From: Sphingomonas soli NBRC 100801
GTDB taxonomy: Bacteria > Pseudomonadota > Alphaproteobacteria > Sphingomonadales > Sphingomonadaceae
Assembly: GCF_001591025.1 (NCBI RefSeq)
Contig: NZ_BCTZ01000012.1
Location: forward strand, 62,001-126,000
Length of the DNA: 64,000 nucleotides
Direction: 5' to 3'
The translations under genes and the position numbers were made by a program. The notes beneath the pieces are model-generated. The model made no database searches. It was not told the origin of the DNA and saw only the letters and a program-made list of their open reading frames with translations. Shown piece after piece: positions 25,336 to 34,918 of the stretch (position 1 is its first letter; each line of letters begins with the position of its first letter).

Positions 25336-26937
25336 ATGCGGGGCAACCAGATGTTCTGGCGCGCACTGGAGATGGCGCGACGGAGCAATTTGCGGGAGGC
25401 GGGCGAAGCCCCGCCCGTGCAACGTTCCTTCGCATCTACGCGCCGCGCGCTGCTGAAGGCGATCGCCGCCGGCGGCGCGACGGCTGCGCTGCCCCGGCCC
25501 GCATTCGCCCGCGCGCCGGGGCGCGTCGCCATCATCGGCGGCGGCATCGCAGGGCTCTCCGCGCTGCATCACCTGCGCGAGGCCGGAGTGGACGCGCATG
25601 TCTATGAGGGCCGCAACCGCACCGGCGGCCGGATGTTCACCCACAGATCGGGCGACTGGACGTTCGAAGTGGGCGGCCAGCTGGTCAACACCGATCATTA
25701 TGACATGCAGGGCCTCGCCAGGCGCTTCGGCGTGCCGTTGGTCGATCGCAAGGCCGATCCGCACAACACGCTGACGCTCGCCAATGGCCGGCTGCTCAGC
25801 GAAGCCGAGCTCGCCCAGGGCCTGCGCGGCATCGCGGCGCAGATCGGCAAGGATGCCGACCTGCTGGACAGGCATCCCGGGCGGATCTCGAAGGCGATCG
25901 ATGCGATCTCGATCCATGATTATCTTGAGCGTCATGCCGGGCTGATCCACGAGCCCTGGGCGCGCCAGCTGCTCGAAGCGACGAGCCGGACCGAATATGG
26001 AGTCGAGCCGGACCGCGCCTCCGCCATCGGTCTGATCTTCAACCTGCCCACCGTGGATGGCGAGCGGGTCGAAGTGCTGGGCGGCTCGGACGAACGCTAT
26101 GTGATTCAGGGCGGCAGCAGCGCGCTGATCGAAGCGATGACGGCGCATTATGCCGATCGGATCGAGACCGGAAAGCGCCTTGCCCGCATCGAGCGGCGCG
26201 GCGCGGGGGTACGGCTTGGCTTCCACGACGGCACCGCCGCAGACGCCGATACGGTCATCGTCACGGTGCCCGCGCCGCTGATGCGCCAGATCGATTTCCG
26301 CCTTCCCCTGCCCGCTGCATGGCGCGCCTTCATCGCCGAAATGGAGCTGGGATCGAACGAAAAGGTGCAGTCGGGCACCAGTGCGACGCCGTGGAAGGGC
26401 CCGATGGGGATTGGCGGCGAAGTCTGGCAGACCGATGCGAAGGACGGCTGGGCGCTGGGCTGGGACGGCAGCGTCCACCACGAGCACGCCGTCTCGCCGG
26501 TCTGGACCTGGTTCCTGGGGGGCGACGAAGTGCGCGACGCGCAGGCGCTCGCCCCGTCCGCGCTGGCCGCGAAATTCGCCGCGAGCGCCGCGCCCGCGAT
26601 CCCCGGGCTGATCGAAGCCGCGACGGGGCCGTTCGCACGCACCAACTGGCACGCCCAGGCGCTGACGCTCGGCGCCTATGTGAACTATGCGCCCGGCCAG
26701 CTCAGCCGCTTCGCGCATCTGCTCTATATCGATTCGGACAACCCCGCCGAGCGTCAGGTGGCGAGTGCCGGGCGCGTCTGGTTTGCCGGCGAGCATCTGT
26801 CGGACGCCTTCCCCGGCTATATGAACGGCGCGGCGGAAACCGGGCGGATGGCGGCAGAGGCGATCACCGGCGTCAGGGCGGCTCCGATTCAACCAGGCGC
26901 CGCCGGTTCCTCCCCCGGAGGGGGGGTATCACTTTGA
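25336..26937 (+). CDS. FAD-dependent amine oxidase with Tat-type signal
   Basis: This 533-residue flavoprotein has a twin-arginine-like segment [14 protein letters not shown] at about 34-47, then the dinucleotide fold [17 protein letters not shown] and [13 protein letters not shown]. Near the C-terminus are [20 protein letters not shown] and TGRMAAEAI, the closing FAD motif of monoamine oxidase-like enzymes. It is likely exported folded; the amine substrate is unknown. AAGGAGGGGCA precedes the ATG. The last residues ([10 protein letters not shown]) are encoded by an inverted repeat starting at 26909, so the tail may have been replaced or extended. Confidence 0.85.
   Translation: MRGNQMFWRALEMARRSNLREAGEAPPVQRSFASTRRALLKAIAAGGATAALPRPAFARAPGRVAIIGGGIAGLSALHHLREAGVDAHVYEGRNRTGGRMFTHRSGDWTFEVGGQLVNTDHYDMQGLARRFGVPLVDRKADPHNTLTLANGRLLSEAELAQGLRGIAAQIGKDADLLDRHPGRISKAIDAISIHDYLERHAGLIHEPWARQLLEATSRTEYGVEPDRASAIGLIFNLPTVDGERVEVLGGSDERYVIQGGSSALIEAMTAHYADRIETGKRLARIERRGAGVRLGFHDGTAADADTVIVTVPAPLMRQIDFRLPLPAAWRAFIAEMELGSNEKVQSGTSATPWKGPMGIGGEVWQTDAKDGWALGWDGSVHHEHAVSPVWTWFLGGDEVRDAQALAPSALAAKFAASAAPAIPGLIEAATGPFARTNWHAQALTLGAYVNYAPGQLSRFAHLLYIDSDNPAERQVASAGRVWFAGEHLSDAFPGYMNGAAETGRMAAEAITGVRAAPIQPGAAGSSPGGGVSL
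26909..26936 (+). repeat. Left copy of a 28-bp inverted repeat
   Basis: It reads CCTCCCCCGGAGGGGGGGTA then TCACTTTG. It matches the reverse complement of 27429-27456 at 24 of 28 positions. It lies inside the end of the amine oxidase gene and supplies its stop codon region. Confidence 0.7.
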
Positions 26938-27070
26938 CAAAACATACCACACCCCTGGTGCGGACGCCGACAGGCCTGCGCCAGGTTGAGAACCTTTAAG
27001 CGACCGCTTTCGGCAATAAGGCTGAACGGCCGGGATTGGGTGGGGAGCCGATATACCCCAGGTCGATACC

Positions 27071-27178
27071 CGTCATCCCGGACTTGTTCCGGGATCCACC
27101 GGGCGGCACTCGATGGACAAGAGCCTCCAGCCCAAACACCCGGGGCTTCGTGGACCCCGGAACAAGTCCGGGGTGACG
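27071..27178. repeat. REP-like pair of inverted hairpins
   Basis: The first unit, 27071-27099, starts CGTCATCCCGGACTTGTTCC and folds on CCCGGA/TCCGGG. The second, 27150-27178, ends AACAAGTCCGGGGTGACG and is its near-exact reverse complement. Two facing units 50 bp apart resemble the paired palindromic extragenic elements of other proteobacteria. Confidence 0.75.
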
Positions 27179-27428
27179 AAGAATCAATCGAACTGCGTTC
27201 CGATGGTAAAGCGCGTTTTCGAGCGGCTGTTCATGCCGCCGCAAAGGGCGGCCCAAAGCACCGGGGGCCGAAGGGCGGCTAGCCCTTCCGGCGTTTTCGC
27301 TTCGGCCCGTGATGCTTCTTACGCCCTGACGGGAGTACCTTCGCGGTTAGACCGCCGATAGGCAAAGTGCTTGCCGACAATGCCGGAAATCGACTCCACC
27401 ATGCGCTCGCGGTCGCTGATGCCGATCG

Positions 27429-27456
27429 CAAGGTGATACCCCCCCGGCGGGAGAGG
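27429..27456 (-). repeat. Right copy of a 28-bp inverted repeat
   Basis: It reads CAAGGTGATACCCCCCCGGC then GGGAGAGG. Its reverse complement matches 26909-26936 at 24 of 28 positions, including a shared GGGGGGGTATCAC core. It ends 43 bp before metX. Confidence 0.7.
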
Positions 27457-27499
27457 GAGTTGTATTGCACCGTCTGGCGACACCCCTTAACGCGAGGAC

Positions 27500-28618
27500 A
27501 TGTCCGACGATCCGCGTTTCGGCCTTGCCCGCACCGTCACGATGCCGGGGCCGCTGCGCCTCGATGGCGGCGCTTTGCTGTCGCCCGTCGACATTGCCTA
27601 TGAAACCTATGGCACGCTGAACGGCGATGCCGGCAACGCGGTGCTGATCTGCCACGCGCTCACCGGCGACCAGCATGTCGCGTCGGATCATCCCGTCACC
27701 GGCAAGCCCGGCTGGTGGACCCGCATGGTCGGGCCCGGCAAGCCGATCGATACGGATCGCTATTTCGTCATCTGCTCGAACGTGATCGGATCGTGCCTCG
27801 GCTCGTCCGGTCCCGCGACGGTCAACCCCGCGACCGGCAAGCCCTGGGGCATGGCCTTCCCGGTGATCACCATCCGCGACATGGTCCGCGCGCAGGCGAT
27901 GCTGCTCGATCATCTGGGCATCGCGCGGCTCTATGCGGTGGTCGGCGGATCGATGGGGGGTATGCAGGCGCTGAGCTGGGCCGCGACGCTGCCCGATCGT
28001 GTCGCGGCCGCCGTGGTGATCGCCAGCGCGGCGCGCCATTCGGCGCAGAATATCGCGTTTCACGAAGTCGGCCGCCAGGCGATCATGGCCGATCCCAACT
28101 GGCGCGAGGGCGATTATTATGCCGATGGCGCGCCGCCCGCCGCCGGGCTCGCGGTCGCGCGCATGGCCGCGCACATCACCTATCTTTCCGAGGCGGGGCT
28201 CACAGCCAAGTTCGGCCGCAAGCTGCAAAGCCGCGAGCAAAAGACCTTCGGCTTCGATGCCGATTTCCAGGTGGAAAGCTATCTGCGCCATCAGGGGCTG
28301 AGCTTCGTCGAGCGGTTCGACGCCAATTCGTATCTCTACATCACCCGCGCGCTCGATTATTTCGACCTTGCCGAAGAGCATGGCACGCTGGCCAACGCCT
28401 TCAAGGGGTCGGCGACGCGCTTCTGCCTGGTCAGCTTCGACACCGACTGGCTCTATCCCACCAGCGAATCGCGCAGCATCGTCCATGCGATGAATGCGGC
28501 GGGAGCGGCGGCGAGCTTTGTCGAGCTCAGCTCGCCCTTCGGCCATGACGCCTTCCTGCTCGAATCGCCCGAGCTGGCGCGGGTGGTCGGCGGCTTCCTG
28601 CGCGCGGGAGGCCATTGA
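27500..28618 (+). CDS. metX: Homoserine O-acetyltransferase MetX
   Basis: This 372-residue alpha/beta hydrolase-fold enzyme has the nucleophile elbow [12 protein letters not shown] near residue 150, the acidic residue in SFDTDWLYP and the histidine in [24 protein letters not shown] and the TGDQHV block are typical of MetX. It acylates homoserine in methionine synthesis. It leads the operon metX-GNAT-metW-pirin and its stop overlaps the next start (TGATG). I looked for a SAM-responsive leader and found none convincing. Confidence 0.94.
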   Translation: MSDDPRFGLARTVTMPGPLRLDGGALLSPVDIAYETYGTLNGDAGNAVLICHALTGDQHVASDHPVTGKPGWWTRMVGPGKPIDTDRYFVICSNVIGSCLGSSGPATVNPATGKPWGMAFPVITIRDMVRAQAMLLDHLGIARLYAVVGGSMGGMQALSWAATLPDRVAAAVVIASAARHSAQNIAFHEVGRQAIMADPNWREGDYYADGAPPAAGLAVARMAAHITYLSEAGLTAKFGRKLQSREQKTFGFDADFQVESYLRHQGLSFVERFDANSYLYITRALDYFDLAEEHGTLANAFKGSATRFCLVSFDTDWLYPTSESRSIVHAMNAAGAAASFVELSSPFGHDAFLLESPELARVVGGFLRAGGH

Positions 28619-29049
28619 TGCGCATCTCGTTCGACAGGGCCGGGCTGGATGTGGATCTGATCCACGCATTCCTGAGCGGCGCTTATTGGTCCGTCGGCAT
28701 TCCGCGCCACATTGTCGAGCGCGCGATCGCCAACAGCCTGTGTGTCGCCGCGTTCGAGCCTGATGAGGAGGGGGTGGACGAGCAGGTCGGATTCGCCCGG
28801 GTGGTCACCGATCACGCCACCTTCGCCTATCTTGCCGACGTCTTCGTGCTGCCCGCGCATCGCGGCAAGGGCCTCGCGCGTTCGATGATCGAGGCGCTGC
28901 ACGCGCATCCCGATCTGCAGGGGCTGCGGCGCTGGGTCTTGTTCACCAAGGATATGCAGCCGGTCTATGCCAAGCTCGGCTGGACGCCCTATCCGCATCC
29001 GCCCGAGCGGCTGATGGTCCGCGAAGATGCCAAGGTCTATACGCGATGA
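28618..29049 (+). CDS. GNAT family N-acetyltransferase
   Basis: This 143-residue protein has the acetyl-CoA-binding block VFVLPAHRGKGLARSMIEAL at about residues 76-95 and the C-terminal PVYAKLGWTPY. The substrate is unknown. It is inserted between metX and metW, which are normally adjacent, and overlaps both (TGATG and ATGA), so it is made with them. A role tied to methionine metabolism is possible but not shown by sequence. Confidence 0.82.
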   Translation: MRISFDRAGLDVDLIHAFLSGAYWSVGIPRHIVERAIANSLCVAAFEPDEEGVDEQVGFARVVTDHATFAYLADVFVLPAHRGKGLARSMIEALHAHPDLQGLRRWVLFTKDMQPVYAKLGWTPYPHPPERLMVREDAKVYTR

Positions 29050-29633
29050 GCCTGCGCCCCGATCTTGCGATCATCGCCGCCAATGTCGCCAGGGGCAGCC
29101 GCGTGCTCGACGTGGGATGCGGCGATGGCGCGCTGATGGCGGCGCTTCGCGACGAACGGCAATGCGACGCGCGCGGGCTCGAGCTCAATGCGGGCGACGT
29201 CGCCTCGGCGGTCGCGCGCGGGCTTTCGGTGGTGCAGGGTGATGCGGACAGCGATCTCGCCGATTATCCCGATGCCAGCTTCGACTATGCGATCCTCAGC
29301 CAGACGCTCCAGACGACGCGCCGGCCGGACTGGGTGCTCGATCAGTTGCTGCGCATCGGCGGGCAGGCCTTTGTCTCCTTCCCCAATTTCGCGCATTGGC
29401 GGGTGCGCGCCTCGCTGCTCTGGGGCGGGCGGATGCCGGTCACCAGGCTGCTGCCGCTCAAATGGTATGCGACGCCCAATATCCACCATGTGACCATCGA
29501 TGATTTCCGGGCGCTGGTGAAGGAACGCGGGATCCGGATCGAAGGCTGCTGGTTCCTGACCGGGGACAAGCAGACCGGCGCGGGGCTGGCCAATCTGCTT
29601 GCCGAACATGCCGTGTTCCTGCTGAGGAAATGA
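29046..29633 (+). CDS. metW: Methionine biosynthesis protein MetW
   Basis: This 195-residue protein has the methyltransferase-like motif VLDVGCGDGALMAAL at about 20-34 and the MetW-specific segments LSQTLQTTRRPDWVLD and FPNFAHWRVR. MetW works with MetX in homoserine acetylation in many proteobacteria. The start overlaps the preceding acetyltransferase stop (ATGA). The length is normal. Confidence 0.92.
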   Translation: MSLRPDLAIIAANVARGSRVLDVGCGDGALMAALRDERQCDARGLELNAGDVASAVARGLSVVQGDADSDLADYPDASFDYAILSQTLQTTRRPDWVLDQLLRIGGQAFVSFPNFAHWRVRASLLWGGRMPVTRLLPLKWYATPNIHHVTIDDFRALVKERGIRIEGCWFLTGDKQTGAGLANLLAEHAVFLLRK

Positions 29634-29634
29634 G

Positions 29635-30495
29635 ATGCGCGCGCGGACGGTCACCGGAATTCACCCTGCGCTTCGCGACGATATCGGCGATCTGATCACC
29701 CGCCGTCCGCTGCCCGGCCCGCGCATCGGCAATATCGGCGCGTTCCTGTTCCTCAACCATCACGGGCCGCAAACCTATCCGCCGGGCAATCGCGGCCTTC
29801 CCTTTGGCCCGCATCCGCATCGCGGCTTCGAGACGGTGACCTTCATCCTGGAGGGCGAGCTGGCGCATACCGATTCGGCGGGGCACGAAAGCATCATCCG
29901 CGCGGGCGGGGTGCAGTGGATGACCGCGGGGAGCGGGATCGTGCATGCCGAGGTTTCGCCGGCCGCGTTCAAGCGCGATGGCGGCGCGATGGAGATCCTC
30001 CAGCTATGGCTGAACCTGCCTGCGCTGCTCAAGATGACCCCGCCGCGCTATTTCGGCGCGCAGGCGGATGCGATTCCGATGGTTTCCGCGCGCGGCGCGA
30101 CGGTGCATCTGATCGCGGGCGAATATGCAGGGGCAGCCGGCCCGATCGAATCGCTTACCGGCACCTTCCTGTGCTGGGTGGATGCGGAAGCTGGGGCAGA
30201 GGTCCGCTTCGACGGACTGAGCGGGCGCGACGTGTTCCTCTATTGCGCGCGCGGCGCGATCGAGGTGGGCGGCGTTGCGGTGCCGCGCTTCCATCTTGCG
30301 CAGCTTGGCGAGGGGGAAACGCTCACCGTTGCCGCGCCGGAGCCCGCTCTGTTCCTGTTCGGCCATGCCGCACCCATCGGCGAACCGGTCGTCGCGCATG
30401 GCCCGTTCGTGATGAACACGGCAGAGGAAATACACCAGGCCTATGCCGATTATCAGGCGGGCAGGTTCGGCGTGGCCGAGATCGTCGAGCGCTGA
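29635..30495 (+). CDS. Pirin family protein
   Basis: This 286-residue double-cupin protein has the pirin metal-binding block PFGPHPHRGFETVTFILEGE at about 55-74, followed by HTDSAGHES and AGGVQWMTAGSGIVHAE. Pirins bind iron or similar metals; some have quercetinase activity and others act as regulators, and the sequence does not decide. It starts 1 nt after metW ends, so it probably shares that transcript. Confidence 0.88.
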   Translation: MRARTVTGIHPALRDDIGDLITRRPLPGPRIGNIGAFLFLNHHGPQTYPPGNRGLPFGPHPHRGFETVTFILEGELAHTDSAGHESIIRAGGVQWMTAGSGIVHAEVSPAAFKRDGGAMEILQLWLNLPALLKMTPPRYFGAQADAIPMVSARGATVHLIAGEYAGAAGPIESLTGTFLCWVDAEAGAEVRFDGLSGRDVFLYCARGAIEVGGVAVPRFHLAQLGEGETLTVAAPEPALFLFGHAAPIGEPVVAHGPFVMNTAEEIHQAYADYQAGRFGVAEIVER

Positions 30496-30512
30496 GGCGC
30501 GCGCGGCGTCGA

Positions 30513-31052
30513 TCAGAACGGAACGTCGTCGTCCAAATCGTCCGGAAAACCGCCGCTGAAGCCGCTCCCGCCCTTCTGCGCCCCGCTGTTGAAATTCCCC
30601 CCACCCCGCCCAGACGCCTGCCCGGCGAAATCATCGCCGCCGCTGGCGCCCCAATCGTCACCGCCGCCCGAGCTGCGCCCGCCGCCCTGGCCGCCGCCGG
30701 GCGCGCCGTCGAGCATGGTGAGCACCGAATTGAAGCCCTGTAGCACGATCTCGGTCGAATAGCGGTCCTGGCCCTGCTGGTCCTGCCACTTGCGGGTCTG
30801 GAGCGCCCCTTCGATATAGACCTTGCTGCCCTTGCGCAGATAACGCTCGGCTACATTGGCGAGGCCTTCGTTGAAGACCTTTACCGTGTGCCACTCGGTC
30901 TTCTCCTTGCGCTCGCCGCTGTTGCGGTCCTTCCAGCTTTCAGAAGTGGCGATGCGCAGTTCGACGACCTTGCCGCCGTTCTGGAAGCTGCGGCTCTCGG
31001 GATCGCGGCCGAGGTTACCGACCAGAATGACCTTGTTGACGCTGCCCGCCAT
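30513..31052 (-). CDS. ssb: Single-stranded DNA-binding protein
   Basis: This 179-residue protein has the OB-fold start [20 protein letters not shown] and the Trp-containing [20 protein letters not shown] Gly/Ser-rich linker (about 115-165) leads to the acidic tip DDLDDDVPF, which recruits partner proteins. It coats single-stranded DNA in replication, recombination and repair. It stands alone, convergent with the pirin gene. Confidence 0.95.
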   Translation of the reverse strand: MAGSVNKVILVGNLGRDPESRSFQNGGKVVELRIATSESWKDRNSGERKEKTEWHTVKVFNEGLANVAERYLRKGSKVYIEGALQTRKWQDQQGQDRYSTEIVLQGFNSVLTMLDGAPGGGQGGGRSSGGGDDWGASGGDDFAGQASGRGGGNFNSGAQKGGSGFSGGFPDDLDDDVPF

Positions 31053-31144
31053 GAATTGTCTCGCTTGAAAAAGGATGTGGCCGAAGGGCTAACCCGCGCA
31101 GACGCTTCGGGCAACAGACTCGACAAGCAAAAAGCTGTGGACCG

Positions 31145-32989
31145 CTAGAGCCCGAGCGCCTTAGCGGTCCAGAAGGTCAACCCGGCGGCGACGTAAGCCA
31201 GGGCGAACAGATAGGCGATCATCACGGTCGGCCATTTCCAGCCATTGGTCTCGCGCCGGGCAACTGCGATCGTCGACAGGCATTGCGGGGCGAAGACGAA
31301 CCAGGCGAGAAAAGCGAGCGCGGTGGGCAGCGACCAGCGCGCGGAGAGCTGGGTGCCGAGCGCCTGTGCGCCAGCCTCTTCATCCTCGGCGTCAATCGAA
31401 TAAACCGTCTCGAGCGCCGAAACCGCGACTTCGCGGGCGGCCATGGCGGGGATCACGGCTAGCGAAATTTCATGGTTGAAGCCGATGGGGCGCAAAACGA
31501 CCTCAAGGCCGGATGCAATGCGCCCAGCGACGGAATATTCGCTCTGTTTCTGCCCCTCGGGCGCGACCGGATAGGAGGTCAGCACCCAGAGCACGACGGT
31601 CACCCCCATGATGATCGTGCCAGCGCGGCGCAGGAACACATAAGCGCGCTGCCACAGCCCGATCGCAACGTCGCGGATCGAGGGAAGCTGATAGCGTGGC
31701 ATCTCCATCATGAAGCCGCCGCCGGCGCCCTTCGTAGCAGTCCGCCGCAACACCAGCGCCGCGAGCACCGCGCCGGCGATCCCGGTCAGATACAAGGCAA
31801 GCAGCACCAGTCCCTGCAAGCCGACCCCCGGCCCCACGCTGCGCGCGGGAATGAAAGCCCCGATGATCACCGCATAGACGGGAAGCCGTGCCGAACAGGT
31901 CATCAGCGGGGCGATCAGGATCGTGGTCAGCCGCTCACGCGGATCGTCGATCGAACGCGCCGCCATGATGCCGGGGATCGCGCAAGCGAAGGAGGAGAGC
32001 AGAGGAATGAACGACCGGCCCGAAAGCCCGACACCCGCCATCAGCCGATCCATCAGGAACGCCGCACGGACCATATAGCCGGATGCTTCGAGGATGAGGA
32101 TGAAGAAGAACAGGATCACGATCTGCGGCAGGAAAACGACGACCGAGCCGACCCCGTTGATGACGCCTTCGACCAGCAGATCGCGCAGGAAATTGTCGGG
32201 GAGCGTGGCCGTGGCGGTCTCCGCCAGCCAGCCCTGGAACCCCTCGATCCAGCCGATCGGCGCTTCGGACCAGCTGAACACCGCCTGGAACATCGTGAAC
32301 AGGATGCCGAGCAGGATGAGAGGGCCCAGCACCGGGTGCAGCACGACGCGGTCCAGCTGACGGGTGAAAATGCGCGAACGTGGTTGCTCGACGATTGCCT
32401 GCGCGGCGATCCGCCGTGCCTCACGCTGGAAATGGGTGATGTCGGCGTCGAGCACCGGCATGGCTTTGTCCGCAGCACCGGCCAGCCCCGCCACCGCATC
32501 CTTGAGTGCGTCGAGCCCGCGCTTGCGCACCGCCACGGTGGCGACCACCGGCACACCCAGCGCCTGCGACAGCTTGTCGATATCGATCGTGAGGCCATCG
32601 CGCGTCGCCATGTCGATCATGTTGAGCGCCAGCACCATCGGCCGTCCGAGCGCACGCAACTGGAGTACGAAGCGCAGATGGTTTTCCAGATTGGTGGCGT
32701 CGGCAACGACGATCAGCGCATCGGGCAACCGCTCGCCTTCCTGCCGCCCCAGGACGACGTCGCGCGTCACCTGCTCATCGGGGCTGGAGGGATCGAGGCT
32801 GTAGGTGCCGGGCAGATCGACCAGCTCGACCGGGCGACCATCGTTGAGCGCCATTCGCCCCGAATGCCGCTCCACCGTGACGCCAGGATAATTGCCGACC
32901 TTCTGCCGCGCGCCGGTAAGTGCGTTGAACAAGGCACTCTTGCCGGCATTCGGATTGCCGACCAGCGCGATCAGAGGTGTCATTTCCAT
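31145..32989 (-). CDS. feoB: Ferrous iron transporter FeoB
   Basis: This 614-residue protein has an N-terminal GTPase domain with G1 GNPNAGKSALFN at about 12-23, G3 VDLPGTYSL and G4 NMIDMA. A helical spacer and about ten membrane helices with two Gate motifs follow (PLLSSFACAIPGIMAARSI and IPAMAAREVAVSAL). It imports Fe2+ across the inner membrane. It is shorter than E. coli FeoB (773) and has no C-terminal FeoC-type extension. It follows feoA by 5 nt. Either ATG at 32989 or 32983 could be used. Confidence 0.94.
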   Translation of the reverse strand: MEMTPLIALVGNPNAGKSALFNALTGARQKVGNYPGVTVERHSGRMALNDGRPVELVDLPGTYSLDPSSPDEQVTRDVVLGRQEGERLPDALIVVADATNLENHLRFVLQLRALGRPMVLALNMIDMATRDGLTIDIDKLSQALGVPVVATVAVRKRGLDALKDAVAGLAGAADKAMPVLDADITHFQREARRIAAQAIVEQPRSRIFTRQLDRVVLHPVLGPLILLGILFTMFQAVFSWSEAPIGWIEGFQGWLAETATATLPDNFLRDLLVEGVINGVGSVVVFLPQIVILFFFILILEASGYMVRAAFLMDRLMAGVGLSGRSFIPLLSSFACAIPGIMAARSIDDPRERLTTILIAPLMTCSARLPVYAVIIGAFIPARSVGPGVGLQGLVLLALYLTGIAGAVLAALVLRRTATKGAGGGFMMEMPRYQLPSIRDVAIGLWQRAYVFLRRAGTIIMGVTVVLWVLTSYPVAPEGQKQSEYSVAGRIASGLEVVLRPIGFNHEISLAVIPAMAAREVAVSALETVYSIDAEDEEAGAQALGTQLSARWSLPTALAFLAWFVFAPQCLSTIAVARRETNGWKWPTVMIAYLFALAYVAAGLTFWTAKALGL

Positions 32990-32994
32990 GGTTT

Positions 32995-33252
32995 TCAGGC
33001 GGCCTGCACCACATGGATCGCGTCGCCGACATGCTTGCGCAGCGCCACGGTCATCCGCCCAATCCTGAGCGACATCGGCCCACCCAGCCAGCCGGATGGC
33101 TGGAGCAATTCGACTTCGACGCCCTCATCCAGCCCGAACTCGCGCAACCGCCGTGCCTCATTCGCCGCAAACTTGTGCCAGTCGATCGCGCTCACGACGC
33201 CCGGATGCATCGCGGTCAGATCGCCCACCGGAATTGACGCTGAAGAACTCAT
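32995..33252 (-). CDS. feoA: Ferrous iron transport accessory protein FeoA
   Basis: This 85-residue SH3-like protein has RRLREFGLDEGVEVELLQPS and the closing VGDAIHVVQAA. FeoA helps FeoB assemble or function. The ATG at 33252 was chosen over a TTG at 33270 because the latter would start inside the candidate Fur box. A perfect dyad lies 7 nt upstream. Confidence 0.88.
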   Translation of the reverse strand: MSSSASIPVGDLTAMHPGVVSAIDWHKFAANEARRLREFGLDEGVEVELLQPSGWLGGPMSLRIGRMTVALRKHVGDAIHVVQAA

Positions 33253-33258
33253 GATGCG

Positions 33259-33271
33259 ATTGATTATCAAT
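33259..33271 (-). promoter_or_regulatory. Fur-like operator upstream of feoAB
   Basis: ATTGATAATCAAT is a perfect 13-bp dyad (6-1-6) containing the GATAAT hexamer of Fur sites. It sits immediately upstream of feoA, which is commonly iron-repressed. Its closeness to the start codon would block ribosome or polymerase access. Confidence 0.6.
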
Positions 33272-33296
33272 AACGCCGCTCAAGCGCTAGGGGTCA

Positions 33297-33956
33297 TCAC
33301 ACCGCCGGATAACGCAAGCGCCCGATGAAGCGCGACAGGCTGAAATGATGCTCGGCGGGCTTGAGCCACTGCGCCTTGGCCTTTTCGAAGGCCATGATCC
33401 CGTCGATCCGGCGTGACAGGAAGGCGCGGGTTTCAGCATGGCCCTCGCTGGCGTCGTCGAGGAAAACGGTGACGGTGGCGGCATAGATTCCGCCCAGCAT
33501 GGCGCGCTTCGTGTAATGGTTATAGTCGGTCGCGGTATCGCCTGCCGCTCGCCACATCACGTCCGCCGAGCGCCAGCCGAGCCTCGCCGCGCGCGCCACA
33601 TTTTGCGGCAGCGCCAGCACGGCAAGCGCGCGGCGCAGCGATTCGCGATTCGGCGCGAGCAGATCGAGCCGCGCCTCCACCAGCGCGGCGATTCGCGCGC
33701 GAATCTTCATCGCGGCGAGCTTTTCGGGGGTCAGCCGGGCGAGCATCGCGGCATCGATGGACGCGAACCACGCATCGATCATCGCGACCGGGCCGTCCGA
33801 AAAAGCGAGCCGCGCGACATCGTGATCGACGCCCATCGCATCGGCGGCGGTATCGAGCGCGGCGACGCTCCAGCCATCGAATGCCGCATTGGCAGCCACC
33901 GCCGGCGCAAGCGCGAAGCGCAGTTCGTCGAGAGTCGCGTCGGCCAGGTCCATCAT
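33297..33956 (-). CDS. COQ9 family ubiquinone biosynthesis protein
   Basis: This 219-residue protein has a TetR-like helical N-terminal half and the COQ9 C-terminal pattern with SADVMWRAAGDTATDYNHYT, KRAMLGGIYAATVTVFL and FLSRRIDGIMAFEK. COQ9 binds lipid and supports the COQ7 hydroxylation step of ubiquinone synthesis in mitochondria and alphaproteobacteria. Its start overlaps the stop of the upstream transporter gene by 4 nt (ATGA). Confidence 0.9.
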   Translation of the reverse strand: MMDLADATLDELRFALAPAVAANAAFDGWSVAALDTAADAMGVDHDVARLAFSDGPVAMIDAWFASIDAAMLARLTPEKLAAMKIRARIAALVEARLDLLAPNRESLRRALAVLALPQNVARAARLGWRSADVMWRAAGDTATDYNHYTKRAMLGGIYAATVTVFLDDASEGHAETRAFLSRRIDGIMAFEKAKAQWLKPAEHHFSLSRFIGRLRYPAV

Positions 33957-34867
33957 GCCGATTTAGGCTCCTTGTCCGCCGAAGCAACCTCGCTGCTGCG
34001 CACCAGCACCAACGCGACCGCGACGAGGATCGCGCCGATAATGTCCGCCGTCGCCAGCCGCTCGTCATAGATCGCCCAGCCGAGCGCCGCCGCCACCACC
34101 GGCTGGATCAGCAGCGCAAGCCCAATCACCAGCGGCGACAAATGCCCGAGCGCATAGATCATGCAGCCCTGCCCGATCAGCTGGCTGACGATCGCCAGCA
34201 CGACCACCGGGGTCCAGTTGCCGGGCATCACCGTCTCGCCCATCGCCAATGCGAGAATCAGCAAGGGCGGGATCGTGGCGAGCGAGGATAGCGCGAGCGC
34301 GGTGATCGGCGACAGCCGTTCGCGGGCACGCGCCATGAAGACGAAATAGACCGCGTAGAGCACGCCAGCGAGCATGCAGAGCAGATCGCCGGTGAGATTG
34401 TCCGCAGAAAGGCTCGCCGAACGGCCAAGCAGCAAGGCCGCGCCGATGGCAGCGAGCAGCAGCGCCAGCCCCTGAAGCCGGGTCGGCCACATTCGCGCGG
34501 CAACAAAGCCGTAGATCGGGAAGATCAACGTCGCCGAGTTGCCGAACAGCGTGGAATTGGCGAGCGTGGTGTGGAGGATGCCGACATGCCAGCTCGAAAG
34601 ATCGGCGGCGAAGGCGACCCCGGCGATCGCGAGCACGCCCCAAAGCCCGCGCGCACCTGAAACCGGCTTGTCCCCCATCATCACCGCGATGGCGAGGAAC
34701 ACGGGGGTGGCCAGCGCAATCCGCCAGAAGCCAGCCGCCACCGGGCCAACATCGGCCTCGCGCACGAACAGCGGTCCTGAGGCGAGCGCGACGTTCGCGA
34801 TCACCAGCGCGATCACCGCGCGGCTTCTCGGCGAAATAGTTTTTGTTGGGGCGGCGTCGTAATGCAT
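33953..34867 (-). CDS. DMT-superfamily (EamA) exporter
   Basis: This 304-residue protein has about ten membrane helices in two EamA repeats, for example AVIALVIANVALASGPLFV and later QLIGQGCMIYALGHLSPLVIG. The substrate is unknown. It is co-transcribed with coq9 and diverges from the old yellow enzyme gene. The positively charged N-terminus before the first helix supports the chosen start. Confidence 0.85.
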   Translation of the reverse strand: MHYDAAPTKTISPRSRAVIALVIANVALASGPLFVREADVGPVAAGFWRIALATPVFLAIAVMMGDKPVSGARGLWGVLAIAGVAFAADLSSWHVGILHTTLANSTLFGNSATLIFPIYGFVAARMWPTRLQGLALLLAAIGAALLLGRSASLSADNLTGDLLCMLAGVLYAVYFVFMARARERLSPITALALSSLATIPPLLILALAMGETVMPGNWTPVVVLAIVSQLIGQGCMIYALGHLSPLVIGLALLIQPVVAAALGWAIYDERLATADIIGAILVAVALVLVRSSEVASADKEPKSA

Positions 34868-34918
34868 GCTGTCCCCTAGCGCCCTATCTCGCGCTCGTCA
34901 CAACCTGAAAGATTTCGC

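Larger units (their letters stand above)
26938..27499. other. Gene-free 562-bp stretch with repeats
   Basis: No convincing gene is seen. The stretch holds a facing pair of REP-like hairpins (27071-27178) and the right copy of a 28-bp inverted repeat (27429-27456). Between 27180 and 27400 short open frames on the minus strand look like fragments, for example one ending RFTIGTQFD and one ending KKHHGPKRKRRKG, but none has a start or family match I can recognise. The last 40 nt should contain the metX promoter and ribosome site (GAGGAC before the ATG). Confidence 0.6.

Noticed and set aside
25252..26892. Upstream extension of hisC to 911 codons
   Set aside because: The extra part is the reverse strand of the amine oxidase gene; hisC starts normally at 25251.
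26996..27256. ORF of 86 codons on the minus strand
   Set aside because: Much of it is translation of a REP hairpin pair (HPGLVPGST), a known source of false genes.
27400..27499. Possible SAM-II type riboswitch before metX (GGTGAT, TTGCA and TTAACG pieces in order)
   Set aside because: The pieces do not form the required stem and pseudoknot and most of the segment is one arm of an inverted repeat.
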